A DNA stretch of 58,950 nucleotides from an uncultured Clostridium sp. (GCA_900556975.1 USQZ01000005.1:1-58950), one strand, 5' to 3'. Positions 8,258-17,312 are shown, numbered from the stretch's first letter. The notes: a model not told the origin generated them from the letters alone. Made by a program: numbers and translations.

Positions 8258-9502
8258 CTAAAAATGTTTTCCAGCAGTAAAACCTGTAGAATAAGCAATC
8301 TGTAAATTAAATCCGCCAGTATATGCATCGACATCTATGATTTCTCCTGCAAAATATAAACCAGAAACAATTTTAGATTCCATAGTTTTAGGATTAATTT
8401 CTTTAACACTTATTCCACCAGCTGTAACAATTGCCTCATCAACAGGTCTAAAACCATCAATCCTAATCTCAAAACATTTTAACAACTTAATCAAATTCAT
8501 TCTCTCTTCTCTAGTAATCTCATTAACATGTTTTTCTGGATCAATTTTTGATTTATCAATAACAACATCAATCATTTTCTTAGGTAACAATTTGTCCAAT
8601 GAATTTTTAAATTGTTTATTTTTTACCTCAGTAAAATCTCTCAAAATTCTTGCATCCAATTGTTCAAAAGAAAGTGCTGGTTTTAAATCTATTTTTAAAA
8701 CAATCTTGCCATTTGAAATCTTTTTATCAACATCTTTATATCTAAGTAAATGAGCTGAACCACTTAATATTGTAGGACCACTCACTCCGAAATGTGTAAA
8801 TAGCATTTCTCCAAAATCTGAATAAATTTTTTTATCTTTCTCAATATCGTATAACATTATTCCAACATTTCTAAGGCTTAATCCTTGCATTTTTGAACAT
8901 ACAGATTTTTCAGCAATCAAAGGAACTAATGAACCTCTAACATCTTTTATAGTATGTCCAAGTTCTTCTGCAATCTTATACCCCTCTCCATTTGAACCAG
9001 TTAGCGGATAACTTTTGCCTCCTGTTGCTAAAATAATTTTATCAGCATCTATCTTACCATTTTCTAATACAACACTTTTAACTCTGCTATCTTCAATCTC
9101 AATTCCACAAACTTTAGAATTTAACTTAACATCTACTCCAGCTTTTTTTGTTTCTCTCTCAAGTGCCATTCTAACATCTTCAGCTCTATCACTAGTTGGA
9201 AAATATCTATTACCACGTTCTTCTTTAACAGACACTCCTTCTTTTTTCAAAAGCTCAATAATATCTTTATTATCAAAATTTTCAAAAGCACTATATAAAA
9301 ATCTACCGTTTCCAGGAATATTGTTTATAAAATCATCAATATCCAAACTACTTGTAATATTGCATCTACCTTTTCCAGTAATTAAAATCTTTTTTCCTAA
9401 AATATTATTCTTTTCTAATAAAACAACTTTATCACCAGATTTTGCTGCGCTAATCGCAGACATCATTCCAGCAGGTCCACCACCAATAACTACAACTTTC
9501 AT
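8258..9502 (-). CDS. HI0933-type NAD(P)/FAD-dependent oxidoreductase
   Basis: Flavoprotein of the YhiN/HI0933 family; substrate unknown. The N-terminal Rossmann FAD-binding motif VIGGGPAGMMSAISAA begins at residue 4, followed by LLEKNNILGKKILITGKGRCNIT, then ATGGKSYPLTGSNGEGY and MLFTHFGVSGPTIL in the middle, and the C-terminal GLYFAGEIIDVDAYTGGFNLQ. All are family hallmarks, and the 414-residue length is normal. Its ATG overlaps the upstream stop by one base (TAATG), implying translational coupling with the PLP-enzyme gene. Confidence 0.92.
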   Translation of the reverse strand: MKVVVIGGGPAGMMSAISAAKSGDKVVLLEKNNILGKKILITGKGRCNITSSLDIDDFINNIPGNGRFLYSAFENFDNKDIIELLKKEGVSVKEERGNRYFPTSDRAEDVRMALERETKKAGVDVKLNSKVCGIEIEDSRVKSVVLENGKIDADKIILATGGKSYPLTGSNGEGYKIAEELGHTIKDVRGSLVPLIAEKSVCSKMQGLSLRNVGIMLYDIEKDKKIYSDFGEMLFTHFGVSGPTILSGSAHLLRYKDVDKKISNGKIVLKIDLKPALSFEQLDARILRDFTEVKNKQFKNSLDKLLPKKMIDVVIDKSKIDPEKHVNEITREERMNLIKLLKCFEIRIDGFRPVDEAIVTAGGISVKEINPKTMESKIVSGLYFAGEIIDVDAYTGGFNLQIAYSTGFTAGKHF

Positions 9503-10740
9503 TACTTATCCTCTTCTAATAATTTTACCGCCCTTATAACTCCAATTTTTCCATATTCATATGTAAGCCCACCTTGTTGAAAAGCAATATATGGATCACG
9601 AATAGGCGCATCACAACTAAGTTCAATTGATGAACCTTGTGTAAAGCTACCACTTGCCATAATTACCTTATCTGTATAACCAGGCATGTCCCAAGGCATT
9701 GGAACAGACTCAGAATCAATTGCGCATCCTCTCTGAATACCCTGAACATATTTTATAAGTTTATTTTCGTCTCTAAATATAACAGTTTGAACAATATCAG
9801 ATCTCTTTTCATCAAATCTTGGAACAACATCATATCCAAGTTTCTCTAAAAGTCTACTTGTAAAAACCGCTGTTTTCAAGCTACTTGCCACAACAGAAGG
9901 TGCCATATAAATACCTTGTAAAAAGTTTTTGTTAATTCCTAAAGATGGTCCAACTTCTTTTCCTTGTCCTGGAGCTGTTAATCTTTCAGCACAAAGTTCA
10001 ATATATTTCTTCTTTCCAACAATATATGCACCATTAGGAGCAAGTCCACCCCCCATATTTTTAATCAAAGATCCTACCATAAAATCAGCACCAACATCAA
10101 CTGGTTCAATATCATCAACAAATTCTCCATAACAGTTATCTACCATTATAATAACATCTTTGTTAACTTCTCTAACCGCTTCTATAGCTCTTTTTATCTT
10201 ATCCATAGTCAAACTTCTTCTAGTAGCATATCCTCTTGATCTTTGAATTTCAATCATCTTAACATCATTTTTTGCAAGTCTTGCTTTAATTTTATCAATA
10301 TCAAAATCATCATCAATCAAATCTATTTGCTCATAATTAATATTATATGATTTTAAAGAACTAGGATTATCATTAAAACCTATTATTGAATCTAATGTAT
10401 CATAAGGTTTACCAGAAATGCTAAGTAATGTATCGTCAGGTCTTAAGTTTGCAAATAAAGCTACAGTAATTGCATGAGTACCTGAAATAAATTGATTTCT
10501 AACTAAAGCATCCTCTGTATGAAAAATATCTGCAAAAACTTTCTCAATAGCATCTCTTCCTATATCATCATAACCATAGCCACTAGTTGAATTAAAATGA
10601 ACATCTGCAATTCTATTTTTTTGAAAAGCATCTAAAACTCTTATACTGTTTCTCATACATCTTTCATCAATTTCTTTAACTTGACTTCTAATCTCATCCT
10701 CAACTTCTTTAACTAATAAATCTAATTTTTTATCGTTCAT
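9502..10740 (-). CDS. PLP-dependent methionine gamma-lyase-like (YnbB / 'aluminium resistance') protein
   Basis: Fold-type I pyridoxal phosphate enzyme of the family annotated as methionine gamma-lyase family or aluminium-resistance protein. Features seen: FHTEDALVRNQFISGTHAI near residue 75, VDNCYGEFVDD, and the candidate PLP lysine in MVGSLIKNMGGGLAPNGAYI near residue 225, followed by LTAPGQGKEVGPS. I chose the ATG at 10740 (MNDKKLDLL) because GGAG lies six bases upstream; seven further in-frame codons exist upstream. The physiological substrate is unknown. The gene is coupled to the HI0933-type flavoprotein. Confidence 0.9.
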   Translation of the reverse strand: MNDKKLDLLVKEVEDEIRSQVKEIDERCMRNSIRVLDAFQKNRIADVHFNSTSGYGYDDIGRDAIEKVFADIFHTEDALVRNQFISGTHAITVALFANLRPDDTLLSISGKPYDTLDSIIGFNDNPSSLKSYNINYEQIDLIDDDFDIDKIKARLAKNDVKMIEIQRSRGYATRRSLTMDKIKRAIEAVREVNKDVIIMVDNCYGEFVDDIEPVDVGADFMVGSLIKNMGGGLAPNGAYIVGKKKYIELCAERLTAPGQGKEVGPSLGINKNFLQGIYMAPSVVASSLKTAVFTSRLLEKLGYDVVPRFDEKRSDIVQTVIFRDENKLIKYVQGIQRGCAIDSESVPMPWDMPGYTDKVIMASGSFTQGSSIELSCDAPIRDPYIAFQQGGLTYEYGKIGVIRAVKLLEEDK

Positions 10741-10774
10741 TTTTTTCTCCATTTCATACAATTTAATATATACA

Positions 10775-10883
10775 ACATAACAGACTTTTTATAATATTTG
10801 TACTTAATTATAAATTTTTAAGTCAATGTCTTTGTTCCACACGAAATTTGCAATACAAATTTTGTGCATTATAATTTTCTATA
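10775..10883 (+). repeat. Foldback repeat family E, copy 1 (diverged)
   Basis: Located between the WG-repeat gene and the PLP-enzyme gene. It aligns with E copies at 39.8, 41.1 and 46.9 kb over AGACT...AAGTC, TCTTTGTTC, CGAAATTTGCA...CAAATTTTG and GCATT. Many positions are altered and the terminal variable hairpin is missing. Confidence 0.65.
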
Positions 10884-10896
10884 ACAAAAATCACAT

Positions 10897-12492
10897 TTAA
10901 ATACTATCTCTAGCTACTCCATTTTTTAAACAATACTTGCCTATAAATACAGGTGATAATTCATCTGATTCATATGTTGGTTCTAAAATAACATCACCAT
11001 TGCTATTTATAACTCCCCATTTTCCGCCTTTTTTAATTCCTGCAAATCCATATTCGTCAACTTCTGTAACTTCATCATACTTATAAGGTACAATAACATT
11101 ATCCTTCAAATCAACGAATCCCCATTCGTCTCCAGATTTGTTAGCATAAATATTGTTTGTTAAATATACTGTTTTATTTCCAACTTTCTTTCCATCAGAA
11201 GTTAAATAATACATTTCATTTTGAGTCATAACTTTAATATAATTATCAACTCTTTCTAATTGTGCATGCTCTACTGACACTACCTCGTTTATACTACCTG
11301 TATAAATAGTTATATTATCACGTACAGTTGCAATAAGTAATCCTGTACTTTTAATTTCTTCAATATAATCATACTCATTTTCTACAACTACATTTTTATC
11401 TTTATCTACAATTCCATACTTATAATTATCATCTATTGAAATATAAAATCTACCTGTTGATGTTTCTTCCAAACTTGCATATTTAGAATTCTCAACTTCT
11501 TTTCCACTCAAATCAAAAGTATAATCAACATCATCTAAACTAGCTTTTACATATATTCCAACAACCATAAGTTCTTGATATTTTTCAGGAATAAGAACAT
11601 TCCCACTTAAATCTATCAACCCAAATGATTTGTTTTTTTGAACTGTAAATGTATCAGTTCCATTATTATAATAAATATCAATATATTTATTATCTGTTAA
11701 ATTTTCTTTATTTTTATATAATGCATATCTTCCATTTTTTGAAGCTACTATATAAGCATCATCAGAATTTATTTCAGTAACACGATATACATTTTCATTA
11801 TCCATTTTCAAAATTTCTTTTTCATTTTTATCTACATAACCATATATATATCCATTTTTAGTTTTGTTTCCTATAATATATCCGCCATCTTTATATGAAC
11901 CTTCTCTAGTAAAACCATCACCTTTAACATAATCATATTTACAAGAAACAAGTTGAACACCTTTAATATTGATTACACCATATTTGTCATTTTTCTTTAC
12001 TAATATTTCTCCATATTTATCTTGTAGTGAAGAAATTTCATCATACTCAGCATCTGTTACTTTATTTCCATCAAAATCTAATAAACCATATTTATTGTTT
12101 TCTTTATATTTAAGAACAGAATTGTTATAAACTGAATCATCAGCATTTGCAGTTTCTTGGATTCCTGATACTTCTTCAAAATCTGTATACAATTCTTGTT
12201 TACTAGCATTAAATACTTTATACTTACCATCAGAAACAACAATAAAAATTTCTTTATCTTGATTAGGAACTTGAACAAAATCATATTCAGCTGGGATTAC
12301 AATATTTCCATCTCTTTTTATAACGCCATATTTTCCAGAAACCTCTAATGGAAAATATGTATAATTAGAAACTTCCAATAATTCATAATCCTTATTACTT
12401 TTTTCTTTATTAGAAATAATTTTTGAACAAGCAACCGCAAGTACAATTAACACTAATATAATTCCTATTATAATATAACCTTTTTTATTCAT
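10897..12492 (-). CDS. WG-repeat protein, membrane-anchored or lipoprotein
   Basis: A 531-residue exported protein made mainly of WG-type beta repeats, recognisable as recurrent units of the form KYGVI/KWGVIN-x-G-x-VIxPxYD (near residues 54, 130, 165, 290, 360, 470 and 490). Residues 4-21 form a single hydrophobic segment ending in AVAC, a borderline lipobox, so it is either a lipoprotein or an N-terminally anchored surface protein. WG proteins probably act as binding scaffolds; the ligand is unknown. No frameshifts seen. It is divergently oriented from feoA. Confidence 0.85.
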   Translation of the reverse strand: MNKKGYIIIGIILVLIVLAVACSKIISNKEKSNKDYELLEVSNYTYFPLEVSGKYGVIKRDGNIVIPAEYDFVQVPNQDKEIFIVVSDGKYKVFNASKQELYTDFEEVSGIQETANADDSVYNNSVLKYKENNKYGLLDFDGNKVTDAEYDEISSLQDKYGEILVKKNDKYGVINIKGVQLVSCKYDYVKGDGFTREGSYKDGGYIIGNKTKNGYIYGYVDKNEKEILKMDNENVYRVTEINSDDAYIVASKNGRYALYKNKENLTDNKYIDIYYNNGTDTFTVQKNKSFGLIDLSGNVLIPEKYQELMVVGIYVKASLDDVDYTFDLSGKEVENSKYASLEETSTGRFYISIDDNYKYGIVDKDKNVVVENEYDYIEEIKSTGLLIATVRDNITIYTGSINEVVSVEHAQLERVDNYIKVMTQNEMYYLTSDGKKVGNKTVYLTNNIYANKSGDEWGFVDLKDNVIVPYKYDEVTEVDEYGFAGIKKGGKWGVINSNGDVILEPTYESDELSPVFIGKYCLKNGVARDSI

Positions 12493-12567
12493 ATACTCAT
12501 CTCTTCACTTTCTTTGAACTTCCTAACATATAAACATTTTACAATAATTAATTCTTTATTTCAATAT

Positions 12568-12606
12568 ATTAGTTTAATTCACAAAAAGTAAACTAATACA
12601 TAAAAT
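12568..12606 (+). promoter_or_regulatory. feoA promoter with inverted repeat
   Basis: TTCACA (12578-12583), a 17-bp spacer and TAAAAT (12601-12606) form a plausible promoter for feoA. A perfect 9-bp inverted repeat ATTAGTTTA (12568-12576) / TAAACTAAT (12589-12597) overlaps the -35 box and spacer, where a repressor would block RNA polymerase. A metal-responsive regulator is possible given the gene, but none is identified. Confidence 0.5.
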
Positions 12607-12629
12607 ATTATTACTAGGAGTGATATCTA

Positions 12630-12857
12630 ATGACATTAGACAAACTGAATTTAAACGAATCAGGAAATATCGAAAATATAAACTGCTCTCCAGAAATTAA
12701 ACAAAGATTTGTTGATTTAGGTTTCATCCCTGGATGTAAAATCAAACCTGTTTTAACAAGTATCTCTGGAAATATCAGAGCCTACTATATAAAAGATACT
12801 CTCTTGGCAATTCGAGATACTGACTCATGTAATATAACTATAAAGACGCCAATATAA
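12630..12857 (+). CDS. feoA: FeoA-like ferrous iron transport protein
   Basis: Small SH3-fold protein that supports the FeoB ferrous iron channel or its regulation. It has 75 residues with the family signature: INCSPEIKQRFVDLGFIPGCKIKP (residues 18-41, shown here as overlapping parts: REF-like QRFVDLGFIPG) and a C-terminal LLAIRDTDSCNITI strand. The ATG follows CTAGGAGTGATATCTA. It stands alone on the plus strand; feoB is about 6 kb away on the opposite strand, so the usual feoAB operon is split. The gene ends in its own terminator. Confidence 0.88.
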   Translation: MTLDKLNLNESGNIENINCSPEIKQRFVDLGFIPGCKIKPVLTSISGNIRAYYIKDTLLAIRDTDSCNITIKTPI

Positions 12858-12871
12858 AATTGACGTCTTTT
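12842..12871 (+). terminator. feoA terminator
   Basis: AAAGACGCCAAT pairs with ATTGACGTCTTT (one mismatch) around a short loop and ends in TTTTG. The stop codon of feoA lies inside the hairpin. Confidence 0.8.
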
Positions 12872-12874
12872 GTA

Positions 12875-13258
12875 CTATCCTTTATTTTCATTCTTTTTTT
12901 CATGTCTTGAATCATATTTCTTTGACCATTTATCAATATAATATCTTCTTATTATTGACATATTTGTAAAAATTCTTCCAACAAAAACTATTACAGCAGC
13001 TAAATAAATGTCTACATTCAATTTCTCACCTAAATATGTAAGAAGCATTGCTAAAATAGCATTTCCAAAAAATCCAGACACGAAAATTCTTATATCAAAC
13101 TTCTTATTTAAAAGAGAATTAATTCCTCCAAAAACAGAATCAAGCGCGGCAACAATTGCAATTGCTAAATAGCCAGAATATGAATATGAAATTGTTGGCA
13201 AATTCATTCCTAAAATTATTCCTAGAACAGAACAAACTATAATTGTAATATAAATCAT
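12875..13258 (-). CDS. sbp: Small basic membrane protein Sbp (DUF1290)
   Basis: A 127-residue, three- to four-helix membrane protein of the DUF1290 'small basic protein' family. Hallmarks are SVLGIILGMNLP at the start, AALDSVFGGINSLL in the middle and the RIFTNMSIIRRYYID segment near residue 100. In Bacillus it is encoded in the same place, after the two DUF881 genes in the division cluster. Function is unknown. The start lies 18 bp downstream of the previous gene and the operon probably ends here, tail to tail with feoA. Confidence 0.9.
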   Translation of the reverse strand: MIYITIIVCSVLGIILGMNLPTISYSYSGYLAIAIVAALDSVFGGINSLLNKKFDIRIFVSGFFGNAILAMLLTYLGEKLNVDIYLAAVIVFVGRIFTNMSIIRRYYIDKWSKKYDSRHEKKNENKG

Positions 13259-13276
13259 TGTAAATCTTCCTTTCTA

Positions 13277-13987
13277 TTATTCTCCAAAATTAATTTCTAC
13301 ATTTCCATTATATTTATTAATATAAACTTCATTTTCAACAGTATATGAAATCTGTTTATTATAGCTCTCTAAATAATCTTTTATACCACCTTTTATATTA
13401 ATAACACTTTCTAAATTCTTTGAATCTCCTATGACTTTTATTGTATAAGGTCCTGAAATTCTATTATCATTCATAACCATATACTCAGAAATATTAGCAA
13501 CAAAAGAATTATTTACAACTCTCTCATCATTAAGTGAAATGGCTTCCGCACCAGCATACTTTAATTCATTAATTGCCATTATTAAATCATTATATGTTAC
13601 AACTTGCTCTTTATCATTTGCTGCATTCTTTCCATCAGCAATTGTTAAAACAATACCAGGTCCTTTAACATCTGTATATCCTAAATCACAACGAGCTTTA
13701 TCAACATCTGATTTTAGCAAATCCATAGTAGCTTGAACGTCAGATGATTGATCAGTATATTCTTTCGTTGTATTTTGAATTTCTTCAAGCTGTTGCTTCA
13801 TTTCGTTTGATTTATCCTTTAACGCTGAATATTCAGTTCGTAATTCAGTTTCTCTTTTTTGTCCAACTCCAGATGCCTCAATAACCTGTACGCTTTTAAA
13901 TTGAACAAACATAATGCTTGTAAACAATATACAAATTATTCCTATAGTCACTATCATTATAACTTTTCCCTTCAAGTCATTCACCAC
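13277..13987 (-). CDS. DUF881 family protein (YlxX-like)
   Basis: Exported or membrane-anchored protein of the DUF881 family, usually encoded in pairs in the division cluster. It has an N-terminal transmembrane segment (about 10-28), a coiled coil (about 40-95) and the DUF881 domain with LGYTDVKGPGIVLTIADG near residue 100, the ELKYAGAEAISLNDERVV segment and IKVIGDSKNLES. The start is GTG, directly following the TAG of the first DUF881 gene with AGGTG overlapping. It is paralogous to the next gene upstream. Its molecular role is unknown. Confidence 0.9.
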   Translation of the reverse strand: MVNDLKGKVIMIVTIGIICILFTSIMFVQFKSVQVIEASGVGQKRETELRTEYSALKDKSNEMKQQLEEIQNTTKEYTDQSSDVQATMDLLKSDVDKARCDLGYTDVKGPGIVLTIADGKNAANDKEQVVTYNDLIMAINELKYAGAEAISLNDERVVNNSFVANISEYMVMNDNRISGPYTIKVIGDSKNLESVINIKGGIKDYLESYNKQISYTVENEVYINKYNGNVEINFGE

Positions 13988-14692
13988 CTATTCTACAACT
14001 TGTAAATATTTATATTGTCTTGTTCCTGTATATTTTGGAACAGTAATTGAATCTTTCTTCTCCACTTTAACTCTAATTCCATCACTTTTCATAAAGTCCA
14101 AATAAGCATTAGGTCTTAGCATTGTTGAATACAATTCTGTTGGTGAACCAATTGCCTTAATCACAAAAGGAACACTAACTTTTTCATTATTTATTTTTAC
14201 TACATTTCCATTACAACTAATAGCTGTAGTAGAAATTATACGTTGATTATTAATTGAAACCGCATCAGCACCTTGATTAAATAATTCATTAACCACTTCA
14301 ACTAAATCAATATAATGGACTAAATCACCTGTTGAATCAGAATCTTGAAGAGTTATTACAATTCCCTTACCAGTCACATCTGTATATCCAAGTAATCTAT
14401 TATATTCAGTTAATTCTTTTTCAAGTTTTTCTGACTCTTCACTATTAGATGCAGAAGATTTTCTCAAATTCTCTAATTGTGTTTGAGCAAGCTGAACCTG
14501 CACATACAATCTATTATAATTTTCTTGCTCGGTTAAAACTTGATCTCTAAGTTTGTTTTCCGCAATAGACTGAACTGTAGCTTCTCCCTCAGTGGTATAA
14601 CTAATAGCACTTCTATATTGAACACAAATACTTGCAGCAGTAACAAAACATAAAATTCCAATTAAAAATACTTGCCATTTTTCTTTTTTCAT
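13988..14692 (-). CDS. DUF881 family protein (YlxW-like)
   Basis: First of two adjacent DUF881 paralogues. An N-terminal transmembrane segment (about 7-24) is followed by a coiled coil (about 45-90) and the DUF881 core with LLGYTDVTGKGIVITLQDSD near residue 100, LFNQGADAVSINNQRIIS and FVIKAIGSPTELYS. In Bacillus ylxW/ylxX lie between divIB and sbp, exactly as here. The contiguous reading frames (stop of one next to the GTG of the other) imply co-translation. Function unknown; a divisome or wall-related role is inferred from context. Confidence 0.9.
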   Translation of the reverse strand: MKKEKWQVFLIGILCFVTAASICVQYRSAISYTTEGEATVQSIAENKLRDQVLTEQENYNRLYVQVQLAQTQLENLRKSSASNSEESEKLEKELTEYNRLLGYTDVTGKGIVITLQDSDSTGDLVHYIDLVEVVNELFNQGADAVSINNQRIISTTAISCNGNVVKINNEKVSVPFVIKAIGSPTELYSTMLRPNAYLDFMKSDGIRVKVEKKDSITVPKYTGTRQYKYLQVVE

Positions 14693-14725
14693 CTATTTAA
14701 CTCATCCCTCTCCATAAGACAATTT

Positions 14726-15682
14726 TTAATTAACCGCTTCTCTAAAATAAGCAGGATGCTCAGAAAGATTACTATTTATAAATAATTCACCTTTCTTTCC
14801 TTTTTCATTATTTAAAATTTCCTTCATAAATAAAATTCTTGTATTCAAATCTGTACAAGATCCTAAATAAACCGTTTTCTGTTCTTCTCCTAATATTAAT
14901 GTATAATTTGTGTTATCTGAAATATCAATTTTAGTAATATATTTATCTACTTCATAATTTTTTGAAGTTTCAATTATGTTAGCAACTGTATCTAATTTCT
15001 TTAAATCATTTTCACAAAGTCTAACAGAATTATTATTAATATTTATTAAAGTATCCATTGGTGTTTCTTCACCAATTAACACTGGTAAATCAATTTTTTC
15101 ACTAGTAATATCTAAAACATAACCTTGTCCATCTATAATCGCATATTTTCCTTCAGCAAATTCAACTAAATATTTTTCTGTTCTTTCTTCAACAATAATT
15201 TTTATCTTATTAGGTAAACTTCTAGAAATCTTTACAGAATTCACATATGAATTTCTTTCTATATTAGTAATTGCATCAGACTTTTTAAACAAAAATATAT
15301 TCTTATATAACTGTATACCAGATAAACTTGCAATTGTATCTGATGCAATCTTTGAATTTTGTTCAACAACTATTTCTTGAATATTAAACATTGGCGATAA
15401 ACATAAAAAACATATTGTTCCACCAAGTAAAGAAATTAAAAGAATTATTCTAGTTAATCTACCCCTTATTTTTTTCTTCTTTTCATTCATTTTAGGCCTA
15501 GCATTCTTATAATTATCCTTCTTAGGCTTGGTGTTTTTTGTTTTTTTCTTTTTCTTTTTAACTGATAAGTTTTTATCTTTTTTCTTATTAGCTAAATTTT
15601 TAGAATCAGAAAAACCAATAATATATTCATCATCGAAATTAAATTTATTATTCACTACTTGATTCTTTTTCTTCTGTTTCAA
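14726..15682 (-). CDS. divIB: Cell division protein FtsQ/DivIB
   Basis: Bitopic divisome protein that links FtsL/FtsB (DivIC) with septal peptidoglycan synthesis. Residues 1-75 are a long, lysine-rich cytoplasmic tail, about 76-98 are the transmembrane segment, then a POTRA domain with FNIQEIVVEQNSKI and the FtsQ domain through NKIKIIVEERTEKYLVEF and YAIIDGQGYVLD. The apparent start is a TTG at 15682, preceded by AAAGGGG, inside the last 35 bp of murA. A downstream ATG inside the tail is a possible alternative. The poly-lysine region (KKKKKKTKN) is unusual but common in A+T-rich relatives. Confidence 0.88.
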   Translation of the reverse strand: MKQKKKNQVVNNKFNFDDEYIIGFSDSKNLANKKKDKNLSVKKKKKKTKNTKPKKDNYKNARPKMNEKKKKIRGRLTRIILLISLLGGTICFLCLSPMFNIQEIVVEQNSKIASDTIASLSGIQLYKNIFLFKKSDAITNIERNSYVNSVKISRSLPNKIKIIVEERTEKYLVEFAEGKYAIIDGQGYVLDITSEKIDLPVLIGEETPMDTLININNNSVRLCENDLKKLDTVANIIETSKNYEVDKYITKIDISDNTNYTLILGEEQKTVYLGSCTDLNTRILFMKEILNNEKGKKGELFINSNLSEHPAYFREAVN

Positions 15683-16940
15683 ACCTCAAACCCCTTTGTT
15701 TAATAATATCTACATCTAATTTTTTCAACTTATATTCCAAGTTTTCATATCCTCTTTCAACAAACTCGCAATTATTTACACAAGTTATTCCTTTAGCTTT
15801 CAAACCAGCTCCAATTAATGCAGCACCACCACGCAAATCTGTAGCAGTAACATTTTTTCCAATTAATCTTTTGGTACCTTTAATAATAGCTGATGAACCC
15901 AAAATAGATATATGACCTCCCATTTTTGTAAGTTCAGGCACACATTTAAATCTGTTTTCAAAAATATTTTCAGTAACAATCGCTGTCCCTCTAGCCACAG
16001 AAAGCATAGATATAAATATTGATTGCATATCTGTTGGAAAACCCGGATACGGAAGAGTTTGAATATCAACCGCTTTCAACCTTTTTGGTGCATCAAGAAC
16101 TATATCATCATTTTCTTTAAAAATCTTACACCCAGCTTCCTCTAACTTATTAATAACAGGAAGAATATGCTCTATATTAACACTCTGCAATTTAATCTTA
16201 CCGCCAGTCATTGCTGTATATACTAGAAAAGTTCCAGCCTCTATTCTATCAGGCATTATATTGTATGAAATCTCCTTAAGTCTTTTAACTCCAATAATTT
16301 TAATAACATTACTTCCAGCACCTGAAACCTTAGCCCCCATTTTATTTAAAAATTTCTGCAAATCAACAATTTCAGGCTCCATTGCAACATTTCTAATAAT
16401 TGTCTCTCCATCAGAAAAGACAGACGCTAAAATCAAATTTTCAGTAGCACCCACACTTGGAAAATCCAATTGAATTTCTGATGGCACTATTTTATCACAT
16501 TTACATACTATATATCCAGTACTTTCGTCAATATTTATACCTAATTTTTTAAAACCATTAATATGTAAATCAATAGGTCTAGCTCCAATTTCACATCCAC
16601 CCGGATAAGAAAACACAGCTTTTCTAAATCTTCCAAGCAATGCACCTGCTATAATAACAGAAGAACGCATTTTACTCATTAGTTTTTCATCAATTTGAAA
16701 CTTATTAATTTTGCTAGAATCAATAACAATTTTCTTTCCTTTTTTATTTATTATGCACCCCAAATCTTTTAAAATATTAAACATTCCATTCGTATCTTTT
16801 ATATTAGGAACATTATATAAAGTAGTAGTCCCAGCATTTAAAATACATGCTGCAATTATTGGCAATGCACTATTTTTAGAACCAGAAACTCTAACCTCGC
16901 CATTAATTTTCGCATCACCTTTAATCATATACATAGACAT
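15648..16940 (-). CDS. murA: UDP-N-acetylglucosamine 1-carboxyvinyltransferase
   Basis: First committed step of peptidoglycan synthesis: transfer of enolpyruvate from PEP to UDP-GlcNAc. The EPSP-synthase-like fold is shown by GSKNSALPIIAACIL near residue 20, the active-site-loop segment SYPGGCEIGARPIDLH (the Cys is the fosfomycin target), LQTLPYPGFPTDMQSIF-like QTLPYPGFPTDMQ, and DLRGGAALIGAGL. I chose the ATG at 16940 because AGGTGG precedes it by seven bases; an upstream in-frame TTG is unlikely. It overlaps divIB by 35 bp and is the head of the division cluster. Confidence 0.95.
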   Translation of the reverse strand: MSMYMIKGDAKINGEVRVSGSKNSALPIIAACILNAGTTTLYNVPNIKDTNGMFNILKDLGCIINKKGKKIVIDSSKINKFQIDEKLMSKMRSSVIIAGALLGRFRKAVFSYPGGCEIGARPIDLHINGFKKLGINIDESTGYIVCKCDKIVPSEIQLDFPSVGATENLILASVFSDGETIIRNVAMEPEIVDLQKFLNKMGAKVSGAGSNVIKIIGVKRLKEISYNIMPDRIEAGTFLVYTAMTGGKIKLQSVNIEHILPVINKLEEAGCKIFKENDDIVLDAPKRLKAVDIQTLPYPGFPTDMQSIFISMLSVARGTAIVTENIFENRFKCVPELTKMGGHISILGSSAIIKGTKRLIGKNVTATDLRGGAALIGAGLKAKGITCVNNCEFVERGYENLEYKLKKLDVDIIKQRGLRFETEEKESSSE

Positions 16941-16970
16941 AACAATACCACCTTTCAATATTGATATATC

Positions 16971-16989
16971 TTATGTAATTTTTACATAA
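16971..16989. promoter_or_regulatory. Palindrome upstream of murA
   Basis: TTATGTAA and TTACATAA, separated by three bases, form a perfect 8-bp inverted repeat about 30 bp upstream of murA. It could be an operator. No regulator is implied by the sequence. Confidence 0.35.
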
Positions 16990-17011
16990 AAAGTTCCTAT
17001 ATTCTATTGCA

Positions 17012-17136
17012 AAAAAATATAATATGTAGTTTTTTAGTGACACGCAGTTTGAAAATTTTTACCTAACGCTTAAACGAAGTTTATGGAGTGGTAAAATCTT
17101 TTAGCAAGAAACAAAAAACTACATATTATATTTTTT
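17012..17136 (+). repeat. Foldback repeat family A, copy 1
   Basis: The 23-bp arms 17012-17034 and 17114-17136 are perfectly complementary (AAAAAATATAATATG... and its complement). The core carries the family sequence CGCAGTTTGAAAATTTTTACC, an apical TAAAC-GAA-GTTTA hairpin and GGTAAAATCTTTTAGCAAG. It lies upstream of murA and next to B copy 1. Confidence 0.85.
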
Positions 17137-17149
17137 ATTATTTAATTTT

Positions 17150-17289
17150 AAAGAAAAACACATATTAATTTTTTCACACTTTGCTGTCGCAATCTTGATG
17201 AGCCTCTGTTCTTTCAGAACAACGGCTCATTTTAATGTATAGATTGCTTCAATCGCAGTGATTCAAAAATGCAATATGTGTTTTTCTTT
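17150..17289 (+). repeat. Foldback repeat family B, copy 1
   Basis: The 17-bp arms AAAGAAAAACACATATT (17150-17166) and complement (17273-17289) are perfect. The core has TTTTTTCACACTTTGCTGTC, an internal hairpin GAGCC...GGCTC with TGTTCTTTCAGAACA, and ATTGCTTCAATCGCAGTGAT. It begins 14 bp after A copy 1, in the gap between the TPM gene and murA. Confidence 0.85.
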
Positions 17290-17312
17290 TTATTGTAAAT
17301 ACAATTTCTATC

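Noticed and set aside
8337..9539. Long plus-strand ORFs (138 and 174 codons) opposite the HI0933-type gene
   Set aside because: They are shadows of a well-conserved gene on the minus strand.
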